A stretch of DNA of 64,000 bases from Rusavskia elegans (Eukaryota > Ascomycota > Lecanoromycetes > Teloschistales > Teloschistaceae): positions 35,059-99,058 of the forward strand of contig SAUG01000088.1 in assembly GCA_011316305.1 (NCBI GenBank). The letters run 5' to 3'. Shown piece by piece: positions 49,704 through 60,740 of the stretch. Within the stretch, counting starts at the first letter, position 1, and every line of letters starts with the position of its first letter. The translations under genes and the position numbers were made by a program. A model generated the notes under the pieces. It saw nothing but the letters and a program-made list of their open reading frames with translations. It ran no database searches and was not told the origin of the DNA.

Positions 49704-50379
49704 GCGATCTATTACTTCGTTTCACAAGCAGGGCATTCGATACCCAGCTTGAGACACACATCGAATGCCATGTAGGGACAAAGGATATTCAACGGTGATC
49801 CAATCAGTAAGACTATGTCGTGTCTCTTCCCAAGCGAGATTTTTTTGGCCAGGTGCTTTGAAACTGACTTTGGAGACATGCACAATCTGCGTCGAAAAAT
49901 CATATGATCGATACATCTGAAGCCGGTGGAATGCAGGCTGGCTGCCTCATCCTTGTATGCGTGTTACAAGCCTGTTGTACTTGAAATGATATATTTCATA
50001 CAGCAATACTTCTTACAGCATATGTGCAAACTTCACCGAGAAGAAGCTTCATCAAATACACCCATTGACCCAACTCTCACCCCGAACATCCATAATCTTC
50101 GATGAGTTAGTGGAATCTTGTAGTAGGCAACGACTGACTGTATCAAGTCTGAATGGTGATTGTTCCGAGAGTAGGGGATATGTACAGTACAACCCGTTGC
50201 AACAATCGCTTGAACAACCTTAGATGCTACCACTGTACATACCCTTTGCAATGCCCTAAAGTCTTCATCCGGCCATTGTCCAAGCAATGATGAACGATCT
50301 CCGATGCTCTCCCCATAGAAACACACACTTTGCTCCCTATAGTTAACCCCTCTCGTCAGCCCCCATCCCCACCACCGTC
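49704..50379. other. Intergenic region
   Basis: This 676-base gap lies between the pseudogene end and the bL12m 3' end. A minus-strand frame of 97 codons (50,033-50,326) has no recognised motif. No tRNA or repeat was seen. Confidence 0.45.
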
Positions 50380-51009
50380 CTAATCCATCCCAACAACCCC
50401 ACCCAACCCCTTCATCGTCTCCACAATCTTCTCCCCCTCCTCCTTCGGTACCCCCTCCTTCATCATCTTCGGTGCCCCCTCCACAAACTTCTTACTCTCC
50501 ACCAGACTCAGCCCCAGCATCGATTTGATCTCCTTGATAATCTTTGGTTTCGCGGCCGCATCGAACGATTTCAACGTCAGCGTAAATAGTGTCTTCTCTT
50601 GGGCTGCGGGCGCAGCTTCTTCTTCTTCGGCGGGAGGTGGAGGGACAGCTGCCGCAGGGCCAGATGAGAATCCGCCGATGGGGAGGTCGGGGATGTTGAG
50701 TTTTGACTAGGGGGCGGAGGGTAAGTAGGAGTAGTTCTCGTGGACCGAGGCCCAGGGGAAGACGGGGGAGGGTACCTTCAGATTCGATACCAGATCTGCG
50801 GTTTCTAGGAGAGTCAATTGGGATATTTGGTCGACGATGGTGGCGATCTTGGGGTTCGTGGGAGCTGCTGAGGTGGATTCATGTCTTCGTGAAGGCGGTG
50901 TTTTTCGTTGATATTGGCATATTGTGGTTTGAGAGGCGAAGGGTAGGCGGGGAGAAGTGCGGAGAGCGCGAGCGCAGCATCGGGTTGTAGATGTGAAGGA
51001 GACTGACAT
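50380..51009 (-). CDS. MRPL12: Mitochondrial large-subunit ribosomal protein bL12m
   Basis: This is the stalk protein of the mitochondrial ribosome, which recruits translation factors. Exon 1 (51,009-50,776) and exon 2 (50,706-50,380) are joined in phase 0 over a 69-base intron (GTACCC...CTAG), giving 186 residues. The N-terminus is rich in Arg, Ser and Thr with almost no acidic residues, as expected of a mitochondrial targeting peptide. LTLLETADLVSNLK is the L12 dimerisation helix. A Pro/Ala/Glu-rich hinge (PPPPAEEEEAAPA) follows. The C-terminal factor-binding domain has KSFDAAAKPKIIKEIKSMLG, LVESKKFVEGAP and the ending GLGGVVGMD. It is divergent from the neurochondrin-like gene. The donor GTACCC is atypical, but the joined product matches the family throughout. 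Confidence 0.93.
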
Positions 51010-51426
51010 GGCGAAAGACTTATACGCAGATAATGGCGGCGGGATAGGTCGTCATGGAAAACAAGACGTTCGAACGATGAGGTCGAGGATATTGGACAGG
51101 GATGTACCTTAGCGCTAAAAAGTGAAGCTCCCGCCAACGGAGCTAAGGTACGGAGTACTCGAGGATAACTTGCTCTACGATCCATGACACGAACGCCTGT
51201 GGACCGTGACTTCCTCGCACGCCTACCGTAGGACTCACCCTCGTCTTTCCGTGTTCGCAATGGACCTCTACATGTCGGAGCAAGAGTGGGAGATTTTTCA
51301 ACTGGCTGCCGTAACTTGGTGCTGCTTTCAGTTCTGGGACATTAGCTGGGAACTCTACTACAAGCGAATCAAGCGCAATCAAAATTTTCGGGGACGAGGA
51401 ACTGCACCGGCTGCTGCTACGCAGTG
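51010..51426. promoter_or_regulatory. Divergent promoter region between bL12m and the neurochondrin-like gene
   Basis: This 417-base gap contains a short plus-strand frame (MDLYMSEQEWEIFQ..., 51,260-51,427) that ends just before the next gene's ATG and matches nothing I recognise. It could be an upstream ORF or 5' UTR. Confidence 0.4.
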
Positions 51427-54114
51427 ATGGCAACGGCCTACAGGATGAGTGTCGTTGAAGCACTGAAGAGCGGCCAAGGCACTTTGCCTATGAAAGCAAC
51501 GTACTCTTCTTCCAGCCACTGTGATGACGGTAAGGAAGACTTCCCCAGACTTCATTATACAATTCATACTAATCAAAATGCAGAGAATAGCTGGAGCGAC
51601 GACACGACCGTTTCGGAATTCAGTCCAGAGAACGTGAAAAGCCCCCGTGCAGGCGATCGTGCTGACGCGGTCGCGACGGGTCCCGATACAGAGAAGAACG
51701 ATCCTGCCGATACAGGCTCCTGTGGTGACGGTACCGGGCATGTCAAACCAGGTGCAGCATTGCGTCCACCCACCAGTCCAGCAGACGAAGCATCTGTCAA
51801 GCAGTTTGAAACAGCTCTCTTCAACATTTGTCTCAACAGCGATGATTCGAAATTCATGGGTATAGCTCAGCTTAACACAATCCTCAAAAGCGACACAAAG
51901 TTTGCCGAGGAGCTTCGCAAAAGCGAAACAGCTATCCCTAAATGCTGGGATGCAATCCCCGGTCGCTTCCTTGATCGACTCCTCGCAGTTGCCGAGTTCA
52001 AGGGCAAGCAAGTGGTTGACCGTGACTGGGTTACCAATCATATTGTGTCCTTCATCCACACCGCTGTACAGGTCTTGCCAGAGTCTGACAGGAATGACAA
52101 GAAGTTTGCTAAAAGGATCGATAAGCTGCTGATCATCACGGGACTCGAGATGTAGTATGTCTACCCCCTCACAGCAGCAAGCAGAGACTGATGTTAGTAG
52201 CGTTTTATCTGAGACCAAAACGCTGGCACTCGAGGTGCTGGATGCGCTTGCGGATACTCCCAATGGATCGACGGCCTTACTCACTTCTAAGAACTGGCCC
52301 GTACTCCTACAATCAGCTGTGGTAAATCCGATTACTCGCTCAATTGACGATAAGGCATACCGTCATGCGTTCACGCACAAAACCGCCAAAGACCTCCTCA
52401 GTCTGCAGCCAGAGCTCCATAAGAGGATCTCTGACTGGGCTACCATTGTGAGTAGTTTTCCCATTCAAGAGCTCGATTGCATGCCTTGCCAAATCATCTC
52501 CTGAAACAGTTGTGTTGCAGGTATGCTGACTACGAAATCTACTGCAGATGCGTCTTGTCCCAGACGCTACTCCACTGTTTGAACATGTGCACAATCTTGT
52601 TCGGTGGCACGTCCCCGAGAAGGAGAGTTCGGATGCGCCTGACTGGCTCGCTCCATTGACAGAACGACTGTTGGAGTCAGCTAGTATCCAATACACCGAT
52701 GCCCTCAGAAGTCGAAACGCCGTTGTCCTCCTGTCAGCAGCCCTTGTACGGTGCTACCCAGCATATTTCCCAACCCTTCTGTACGAGTCACGACCTTACA
52801 TCAAGTCAGCCCCCACGTCAAAGCCAATGGGATGGATGTTTCTTCAACATCGACTTGTTGACATCCGTTCTTCGATTCCTTCTCTGATGGATTCGCCTGC
52901 CGATGACTACAAGTCAACGTTGGTGCGTCTTGCTGGATGCTACGAGCTGGTCACTGCGTTCACCAGGTTCCTGGCCGAGAGCTCGGACGTCTTGTCAGGA
53001 GAGGATGTTGATTCTGCAGGGGATACTGGAGGTTCCGGTACGTATTTTTCGGAGCTAGTTGAGCCCAATGCCGCTTGGCTTTGCGGCCATCCCTGGCAAG
53101 CAAGGCATCCGAGAACCCGACTTGCACCAGTCGAGGTCTCGAATGCACTGCCATGCTATAGGATGAGACATACAATTCCCTTCGCACTCCCAAGGCAGTT
53201 GTATTGCAAGCATACTGACTTCGAAATCTCTTGCAGCAGGAGAAAAAGGCAACAGCTCTAAAGCCAAGGGCTCAGCACCCAAATCAGGAGATAACATTGG
53301 CTCTAACGAGCTTCCCTTGAGCCCAGGCCTTCTGCTAAGGATAAGAGAGGATATCTCCAATACGTGCTCTCTGACGATGGAACACCTACATGACAGATTC
53401 GAGGCATGGGAGGCCGGTAAAACGATCCGTCGGGCAGGTCCCGGTATCAATTCAGCCACCGACCACTTCGAGTTTGTTCACAAGGATTCGGGTCTACCGA
53501 ATATGGCCGAGGATCCACTCGTCATTCAGCAGTTGAGGATGCTCTCACTCTGGCTCCGGGAAGATGACAGCGAGATCCTGAGGAAGGAGGTTGCCAGCAC
53601 GATGGTGAAGGTGATCCTGGGCCTGTACGGCATGGCAGAAGAGCTGCGATCTCCTCTCTTGATACTTCTGGAGCAATGCAAATGGGTCCCGGATGCTTTG
53701 AACGACATCCGAGGCAGCAGTGGATGGAAGGCCATGGTGTCTGACCTTGATTCGATAGTTCGATCTCGTGCTCCCGACAAGCACGTAATCCAAGACGGCG
53801 TTGTGATCATCGACATCCTCGGTCCTCTAGCAAGCTCGGGCATCTTACGGGACGGGGACAACAGCGTATGGATTGAATTTGCCCGGATTGCAGTACAGCT
53901 CGACACGGAAGGATCGGCCGCTCACTTGGACCTGAAATGTTCAACGACCATGCTCGCGATTGATCTGCTCAGGCTGGTGAATCCTAGAACCTTGACGGGA
54001 GCGACCAATCGGTTGAAGAAGAGGCTGTTGGCCGTGCCATCGCGGTTGATGACAGCAGGGGACCGGATGAATGAGGACACACTTGAGGACTTGGACGGTT
54101 ACGTGCAGGGTTGA
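51427..54114 (+). CDS. Neurochondrin-like protein
   Basis: This is a helical-repeat protein of the neurochondrin family. Family members are cytosolic, and the fungal role is poorly known. Exons are 51,427-51,529, 51,584-52,154, 52,198-52,447, 52,548-53,037 and 53,237-54,114, giving 763 residues with all phases consistent. Introns are 54, 43, 100 and 199 bases, each with a CTRAY branch site close to the acceptor. Conserved text includes FETALFNICLNSDDSKFMGI, IPGRFLDRLLA, VLPESDRNDKKFAKRIDKLL and, after the second intron, ETKTLALEVLDALADTP. The first 110 residues are polar and poorly conserved, so the start is less certain. The first intron is a multiple of three without stops and could be retained. 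The 199-base intron is also open in frame, but its translation is not family-like. Confidence 0.8.
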
Positions 54115-54465
54115 AGGTGCTCTCTTGGGGTCGAGGGTCTGAAATCGTAATCACGATTGCATTAGAGACAGGATAGATAAAACATAGACTCTGAAAATGT
54201 TCCTTCGTCTACTAACATGCGTTTTGCCTCTGCTTTAGAGACTCGTCATGTCAAGTTACGTTATACAACAGACTAACCGCAACAAGAGGCGTGTAGCAGC
54301 CGTTACCTCGATGAAGGATATCGTTCTATCGATTGGCCTGATGTCAGGTATAGATAGAAATGACTCTTGCCGCTAGCAGACGTGAGGATAGTATGACATG
54401 GTCACCAAAATCGCTTGTATGTCACCCTCATACACAAACAGCACCCTCAGCAACGAGCGAACATC
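54115..54465. other. Intergenic region
   Basis: This 351-base stretch separates the neurochondrin-like gene from the small membrane protein. No feature was recognised. Confidence 0.4.
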
Positions 54466-54846
54466 ATGGTCAACCCCGGATTCCTCCTCCACATCATCAC
54501 AGAAACGCCAGCTTCGATCGCCTTCTTCCTCGCCCCGTCAATGACACTAGCCCATCCTCAACCACATGCACATCCCATCATCCAGCAATACGCCCTCTTA
54601 CTCACGGCAAGCGTCTACATCGCCTACACCTTCCTCCAGGGGCCTACAGACGATATATCCCGCAAAATAGCAGCGGCATTAGCGTTCTATCATCTCGGTC
54701 CGCTGTATCGAGCGGTGTGTCGGATCAGGAACGGCGAAGGGAAAGCAGGGGGGATGGAATCGGTTTCGAGGAATCCGTGGCTTCATTTCATGGCTCATGT
54801 ATTGTGTCTTTTGGGTCTGGTTTGGGAGAGTGGGAAGGTCGTGTAG
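54466..54846 (+). CDS. Small predicted membrane protein, uncharacterised
   Basis: This single exon gives 126 residues from the ATG at 54,466 (MVNPGFLLHI); the frame is open further upstream but not protein-like. Three to four hydrophobic segments are visible: ASIAFFLAPSM, the ALLLTASVYIAYTFL stretch, IAAALAFYHLGPLYRAV, and MAHVLCLLGLVW near the C-terminus. Charged loops (GPTDDISRK, RIRNGEGK) separate them. I do not recognise the family. Its regular alternation of membrane segments and loops and its codon use like the neighbours suggest a genuine protein. It is co-directional with the PDH gene 208 bases downstream. Confidence 0.6.
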   Translation: MVNPGFLLHIITETPASIAFFLAPSMTLAHPQPHAHPIIQQYALLLTASVYIAYTFLQGPTDDISRKIAAALAFYHLGPLYRAVCRIRNGEGKAGGMESVSRNPWLHFMAHVLCLLGLVWESGKVV

Positions 54847-55054
54847 CTGGCAGCGTTTGCTAGATACACCACAACAGATTTGAGGACGCTCATCACGGGG
54901 GGGGGTTTGATATCTCGGTCTCGGAGCGAACAAAGTCTAGCGCCTTGTATCTGTTGTAGGGCTTAGCGTTCAGTAGAGGTTGTTGGGAGCAGCTTCGGGG
55001 AACAGCTTTCTTTCCGCTACCTGCGTTCTCGTTCAACCTTTGACTCGATCAGCC

Positions 55055-56523
55055 ATGATTGCCAGGACATTGCGGGCGCCTCGTGCGTTGAGGCTCTCAG
55101 GACCTAAACTTACCGGGCCTTTATCACGGCGAGCTGTCACTACGGATGCTGCTTCCTCACATGCCGACAAGGAGCAAGTCCCATCAGTAAGCAATTGCAA
55201 TTGACTGGTTGGGAAATTCAGAGGAGCTCACATTGACCTGTTGGATAGGAAGATGACAAGCCCTTCGAAGTCAGACTCTCCGATGAGAGCTTCGAAACAT
55301 ATGAACTCGACCCTCCACCATATACCCTCAACACCACCAAGAAAGAGCTCAAGCGGATGTACTACGACATGGTTGCCATAAGGTAATTGGGATAATTTTA
55401 TCTCGGATACTCGAGCTCAAAAACTAATCGATGTACAGACGAATGGAAATGGCCGCCGATCGACTCTACAAAGAAAAGAAAATTCGAGGTTTCTGCCATC
55501 TCTCCACCGGTCAAGAAGCCGTCGCCGCTGGTATCGAACACGCCCTCACCAAAGAAGACTCTGTCATCACCGCCTACCGATGTCACGGATTTGCTCTGAT
55601 GCGCGGCGGAACCGTCAAATCCATCATTGGTGAACTACTTGGCCGAAGAGAAGGTATCGCATACGGGAAGGGTGGATCTATGCACATGTTCTCCAAAGGC
55701 TTCTATGGAGGCAACGGTATCGTCGGCGCACAGGTCCCTGTCGGTGCGGGAATTGCTTTCGCCAACCAATATACCAACAAGGAGGCCACCACGGTTTGTC
55801 TCTACGGCGACGGAGCCTCCAACCAAGGCCAAGTCTTCGAAGCGTTCAACATGGCTAAATTATGGAACCTCCCTATACTATTCGGCTGCGAAAGTACGTC
55901 CCCTCTTTATCTTCATCCCACTAAAAAGTGTGAGCCTCCCCTGACAATGTACCGCAATAGATAACAAATACGGCATGGGCACCGCCGCCAACCGCGCCGC
56001 CGCCCTGACCGAATACTACAAACGCGGCCAATACATCCCGGGCCTCAAAGTCAACGGCATGGACATCCTCGCCGTCAAAGCCGCCGTCGAATACGGCAAA
56101 TCCTTCAACCTCGCCGGCCACGGCCCCCTCGTCCTCGAATACGTCACCTACCGCTACGGCGGGCACTCCATGTCCGACCCCGGCACCACCTACCGCACCC
56201 GCGAGGAAATCCAACGCATGCGCTCCACCAACGATCCCATCGCCGGCCTCAAACAGAAACTCCTGGACTGGGAGGTCACGAGTGAAGAGGAACTGAAGAG
56301 TATCGATAAGGATGCGAGGGCGTATGTGGATGCGGAGGTTAAGGAGGCGGAGGCCATGAGGGAGCCGGATGCGACGTGGAAGAATCTGTATGAGGATATT
56401 TATGTTAGGGGGAGTGAGCCCGAGTTTTTAAGAGGGAGGATTCCCGAGGAGAATTTTTATTATGGGGATGTGGATTTGGGGGGCGAGGGGAAGAGATTTG
56501 AGGAGGAGAGGAAGATGATGTAG
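55055..56523 (+). CDS. PDA1: Pyruvate dehydrogenase E1 component subunit alpha
   Basis: With the beta subunit it decarboxylates pyruvate using thiamine diphosphate, in the mitochondrial matrix. Four exons: 55,055-55,186, 55,249-55,382, 55,439-55,893 and 55,961-56,523 (introns of 62, 56 and 67 bases), giving 427 residues. The N-terminus ([19 protein letters not shown]) is an arginine-rich mitochondrial presequence. The core shows [15 protein letters not shown], the ThDP/Mg motif beginning GDGASNQGQ and closing with ENNKYGMGT across the third intron, and the phosphorylation loop [16 protein letters not shown], where the regulatory serine is kept. Length and motif order match the family. The gene converges on HAT1 192 bases away. 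Confidence 0.96.
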
Positions 56524-56715
56524 ATGTTTGAGAGGATGGGAGAGGGCAACATGGTTGTTGACATGGTATTGGCGCTTGAAGGCGCTGAAGACTTTGTTGG
56601 CGAGGATTACTGCCTATCAAAATGGTATCTATGTCGTGTCGTTCATATCTTCCAACCTTTCAGAAACAGCCGGTTAAAGACGCTGGACAACTTCACCTCG
56701 ACTGAAGTCATCAGA

Positions 56716-58487
56716 TTAACCCCCCGCCCCCTCCTTCGCCCTCTTCGGTTCCGGCGTCCCTTCCAACTCACTATCCTCCTCCACAACAACCTTCCTCTTC
56801 CCCCTCTCCCTCCTCAGCGCCCCCGTATCCGCCGTCCCATTCACCTCTCCCTTATCTCCATCTCCCTCACCCCCCTCTCCCCCTTCCTCCACCTCCACCT
56901 CCAAAATCTTATTCCCTCTCTCCCCCATCCGTCTCAACAACCGCTCATACTCCCCCACCACCTCCCCCACCGTCTCCTCACACTTCTCCACCCTCTCCGT
57001 CCGCTCCAACTGCGCCAACACATCGCGATTCCGCTTATAAACCCTCTGCTTCACCAGCAACCGCCAATAATACCACCGCCTATCATCTTCGCCTTTCGCT
57101 CTCGCCTTTTGCGTTAAGCGGGCTGTTCCGGAGGCGCGGATAAAGGGCGGGATGGTGGAGAGGAGGTACATTTCTACGAGGCGGGCGAATTGGCGGGGGG
57201 CGAGTTTTTGCTGTTTGCGGAGGGAGGAGAGGAGGTCGAGGGGGAGGAGTTGCGAGGTGGGGACGCGGGTGCCGGGGCGTTTGGCGAAGAGGGTGGAGGG
57301 GAGGGTTGTGGTGAGGGTGATGAGGGGGAAGGTGGAGGTGGTGAGGAGGTGGGTGTAGTCGCAGTAGTCGCGGAGGTCGTCGAAGGCTTCGTTGGGGTCT
57401 TCGACTGTTAGTTCGGTGCAGGCGGGGGTGTGGAGGAAGTGGGTGTAGATTGTTTGGTAAAGGTGGGTGCCGTGGGAGTGGGATTGGTGGGAGGGGAGGA
57501 TGAGGAATTGGGAGATGCGGGCGCGGAAGGGGAGGTTGGAGAGGGAGAAGGGGATGGTGTTGGGGCTTGTGATTTCTTGCGAAGTTGGCTTGGTGGATGT
57601 CGGTGCGTCGACGGGAAGGGTGAAGGTGAGAGGTGTTTTGCCTTTGGACGGGGACGTTCGAAGCGAGGGAGAGTAGGTGTTGAAGCGGTAGGTGGAGCAA
57701 TACCCGACTAGGGAATAAGGGGATGTGGAGGACGAGGTAAGGGAGGACAACTTTTCATAGCTACGACAAGAAAGTGAGCATTCACCGCAGCTACGAGTGT
57801 TACGGACGTGGGTGAGGCTTACACAAAGAAGATGCGCCATTTGGCCAACGACCAGTCTGCATCATCGAGCGGAATAGGGGTGCCACCTTCGATGAAGAGT
57901 GAAACGAGGATTTGGATACGGTCGATCAATTGTCGTACGGCCGGATCGATCAAGTCGGCACACCAGATCTCGAAATTGCGTCCTCGACTTTGGTAGGATT
58001 CGACGAGTTCTCCGGGTGGCTTCCAGTTCCTGGCAGCTGTGTCATACTGAATTTTGTGATTGAATTCGGCAGGTGTTTCAAAGCTGACTTTGCCATTGTC
58101 AACCCTCCAGTCCTACCCGTTATGCCTCTTGACGGACTCACCCTCGGGCATCCATTCCTTCAATGTTTCCTCAATGTCCAAAGCTTTAGTGTCGTTGACT
58201 GTCTTGAACTTCTTATCGTATTTGACCGAGACATTTGGTAGCAGGTCGTGAGCGGCAAAGCGAATGGTGATGTTTAGCCCTTGATAGCCAAATATACATT
58301 CTTCCTCGCCGAAGATAGGGTATGTGAACTTGGGGTGAAAAGTTGAAAGTTTGACAGGTGATTGTTGCCCAGCTTGTACGAAGCTGATGTTCAAAGCCTC
58401 GTTCGCATTAGAGGACCCTACAAAGTATCAGCAGTGTACGTTGTGAGCTCTTCGTTGTTAATCCTCACACTCGTCTTGGTCGGCCAT
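56716..58487 (-). CDS. HAT1: Histone acetyltransferase type B catalytic subunit
   Basis: Hat1 acetylates Lys5 and Lys12 of newly made histone H4. Four exons: 58,487-58,469, 58,417-58,142, 58,087-57,823 and 57,760-56,716, giving 534 residues. The 19-base first exon is secure because joining it makes MADQDEWSSNANEALNIS, the family start. Then come FTYPIFGEEECIFGYQGL, IQILVSLFIEGGTPI, and the acetyl-CoA region ILPSHQSHSHGTHLY, followed by ELTVEDPNEAFDDLRD with the catalytic glutamate. Yeast Hat1 has QNKGHG at the acetyl-CoA loop; here it is QSHSHG, so the first glycine is serine. The second intron appears to use an AAAG acceptor, since the nearby CAG breaks the frame. The C-terminus is a Glu/Gly-rich tail ending in a Lys/Arg-containing stretch (KRAKEG). 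Confidence 0.92.
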
Positions 58488-58947
58488 GGTCGAATATCGA
58501 AGTGGAAGAACTGGCAGATGCTGGAGGATCACTCGAGGTCATCCAAAGGGATCGACGGCGCGTCAAGCCCTACAGAGTCGCGTGGGGATTAACTATCAGC
58601 TTCTGCGATTAGCGGGTGTGAGCATATCCTCTGTGTTCTCCCCGTTAGCAATAAATTCGAAGTGTAATTCGATGACTCTGGGCTGCGACCAGCAAATTTC
58701 GAGTCATTCCTCTGCTCTGCAGATCGGTCAAAAAAGCAAAGAACAGGCTAGTACCAGTAGTCTGCACCATACGATCACGACACATGGAAATGAAAGACAC
58801 ACTGATTACTAACCAGCTGGGGTTGTTCATCTAGGCGTAAACTCTATGGGCTCAATCGAAGATCAAAGGTCATATCAAGGAAAAAGCTTTCATGAAAATC
58901 ACCGTCGCCACTTCGCTGCTTCTTATCATCAATTACATCCCAATGCT
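58488..58947. other. HAT1 promoter side and 3' end of the DUF3431 gene
   Basis: This 460-base gap lies between two minus-strand genes. Small frames on both strands are not protein-like. No motif is claimed. Confidence 0.4.
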
Positions 58948-59901
58948 CTATTTGAGGTCCAGAAATTCCTCATCCGTAATCGTCGAAAGCTCCGTTTCCG
59001 ACGACTCAGGAGTACTAGAGCTTCCTGCCACCGGTGAGATAGGCGACATTGGGCTGTCTAGCTCTTCTCCACGACGCATCGCGCCCAGGTCGACAGCTGA
59101 ACCCATAGGTGTCCGGTACCAACGGCCTTTGGCGAGTTGGCCGTCGTTGTTCCGTTCCGCTTTCGACAAGTCCGAATCGTCCCACTGCACGTACTCGGCG
59201 GGATTGAACATGGCGAGCCAGAATCTCTCCATGTAGTGCCCGGTTTCGGGGTTGACGTGTGCCATTTCACCGAGGAACATCTGCTGGAGGAGTCGCTCGT
59301 AGTACGCCTTGCTGTGGCGCATGATGGTCGCCTTCTTGACAGCAAAGATGGCACCCGGTGCAAACCCAACTGCAACGGGCATCCGGTCACTCTCCAAAAT
59401 GTACTTTTGAAACAGCTCCAATGGAGTCTCCGGCATGTTTTGGGTCGCCATGGAGGACCACCTCTTCCAGCAGGGGTACTTTTCCCATGGGATGCCCTCC
59501 CAGTGCTCGAACAATTCCAACTCGCGAAACGGATACGTCGTTACTTGTCCCGGTACTGTCGTCATGGCCTTGGCTTTCATCTCGGCAAGGGTCATATCGA
59601 CATGATCGTCGATCCGCCCTTGTACGAACAAGGTAACTTCGGCTAGATGATCGTAGTGATTGACGATGTGGTATAGAAATGTGTGGCCCTCACGGCCGAT
59701 GTTTGGCAGCGGCGTGAAGGTGAATGGCAGTTCCGGCGCGTTCTTCTCTCCCCCTTTGCTGTAGACACAGCACTCAGCGCTGTGCTGCTTGAGCCATGTC
59801 AAATCCTCGTTGTAGTGAGAAACAACGATCTCGAATGCGAGATCGGTCTGCCGAGTGGGATTCACTACGACCAAAGGGCTGTCAGGATGATACATCTTCA
59901 A
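58948..59901 (-). CDS. DUF3431 family protein (glycosyltransferase-like)
   Basis: This single exon of 317 residues belongs to a fungal family of unknown biochemistry that looks like a glycosyltransferase fold. Family marks are IVVSHYNEDLTWL near the N-terminus (about 24-36), VYSKGG, LPNIGREGHTFLYHIVNHYD, LAEVTLFVQGRIDDH, and AVGFAPGAIFAVKKATI followed by YYERLLQQM and YMERFWLAMF. No signal peptide or membrane anchor is visible; many relatives have one, so an unseen upstream exon is possible. The C-terminal 70 residues are Ser/Glu-rich and probably disordered. The start at 59,901 is the only ATG before the first conserved block. Confidence 0.82.
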   Translation of the reverse strand: MKMYHPDSPLVVVNPTRQTDLAFEIVVSHYNEDLTWLKQHSAECCVYSKGGEKNAPELPFTFTPLPNIGREGHTFLYHIVNHYDHLAEVTLFVQGRIDDHVDMTLAEMKAKAMTTVPGQVTTYPFRELELFEHWEGIPWEKYPCWKRWSSMATQNMPETPLELFQKYILESDRMPVAVGFAPGAIFAVKKATIMRHSKAYYERLLQQMFLGEMAHVNPETGHYMERFWLAMFNPAEYVQWDDSDLSKAERNNDGQLAKGRWYRTPMGSAVDLGAMRRGEELDSPMSPISPVAGSSSTPESSETELSTITDEEFLDLK

Positions 59902-60740
59902 GGCGGGAGTGGCTCTAGGTACTGACTAGGTATGTTGCGGGTTTTTCCTTTGTCGGGAGCAGATGATTGTCGATTAACTTCTACTACAGAGCTTATTACG
60001 AGAATTGCTATGGATTTGTTGAGTGACTGTTGAGTGATCAAGTCTTATAGTGGAAGGATGTTGCAAAGGGTCAACAATGGTGAGTCGACTCTCGCCAGGT
60101 TGCCAAGTGGCTCCAGTTTTCCAAATCGCTGCAGTTTTCCGTCAGTGATGAATTCTAGATCATCTACTGTTCCACAGAGTGCGGATGAAGCTCTGATTGA
60201 TCTGTTGAGCAGGTCACATAATTTGGTGATACTAGGTGAAGTATATCAAGGCCTAAGCCAAGACGAGTGAAGGAGAGATTCACCCGGTCCTAGGAATGTT
60301 GAAATCGTAAGGACTGAGATGTGTGGGTGAAGATGTTATCAAGGAATTGAAAGGAGTTGTGACATCTGGATCTTTGACGGAGAAATCCCCAGTAGTACGT
60401 CCGAGGAAAGCGCTGTCGAAGTCTGATGGGCCGTGAAAACAACACGCCGCAGAAGAAAAGAACAGAGACACCTCGCCAAGAGTGGGACACTCTCTCATAT
60501 ACCGGGACAACATTTTGTTTTGTCTACCTTGATTGCTTGGGGTAGTCGCAGTAGCTGACTGTCCAGGACATCTCTGGCGCCCTCAGAGCGCAGAAAATCT
60601 TTTATCGACAAAGTGCCTGACACAAAAATTTTCGTGACATATCTGCCTTTCTTTGGTCACGCAAACTCCTGCTCACCGAGACATCGGCGCTGTGATAGAG
60701 ATATGGAATGGTTCAGACGACTGATTACGTCCCGAAATCA
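59902..60740. other. Intergenic region, 839 bases
   Basis: Only short, low-quality frames are present on both strands (for example 60,034-60,270 plus). A CCAAGTGGCTCCAGTTTTCC / CCAAATCGCTGCAGTTTTCC direct repeat occurs at about 60,102-60,140. No gene is supported. Confidence 0.4.

Noticed and set aside
50033..50326. Minus-strand open frame of 97 codons
   Set aside because: No family similarity recognised. A chance frame cannot be excluded, so it is mentioned only under the intergenic region.
51379..52284. Minus-strand open frame of 301 codons
   Set aside because: It is antisense to the neurochondrin-like gene. The composition is Cys/Ser/Val-rich with no family pattern, while the plus strand gives conserved family text with proper introns.
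53038..53261. Read-through of exon 4 of the neurochondrin-like gene into the 199-base segment
   Set aside because: The read-through text is not family-like and ends at a stop. A GTACGT donor, TACTGAC branch and TGCAG acceptor join the next family-like exon in frame.
56524..57117. Plus-strand open frame of 197 codons after the PDH stop
   Set aside because: It is antisense to HAT1. It is Pro/Leu/His/Arg low-complexity, as expected from the complement of GC-skewed coding DNA.
57083..57700. Minus-strand open frame of 205 codons, Pro/His/Arg-rich
   Set aside because: It is an alternative frame inside the HAT1 exon. The HAT1 frame carries all family motifs.
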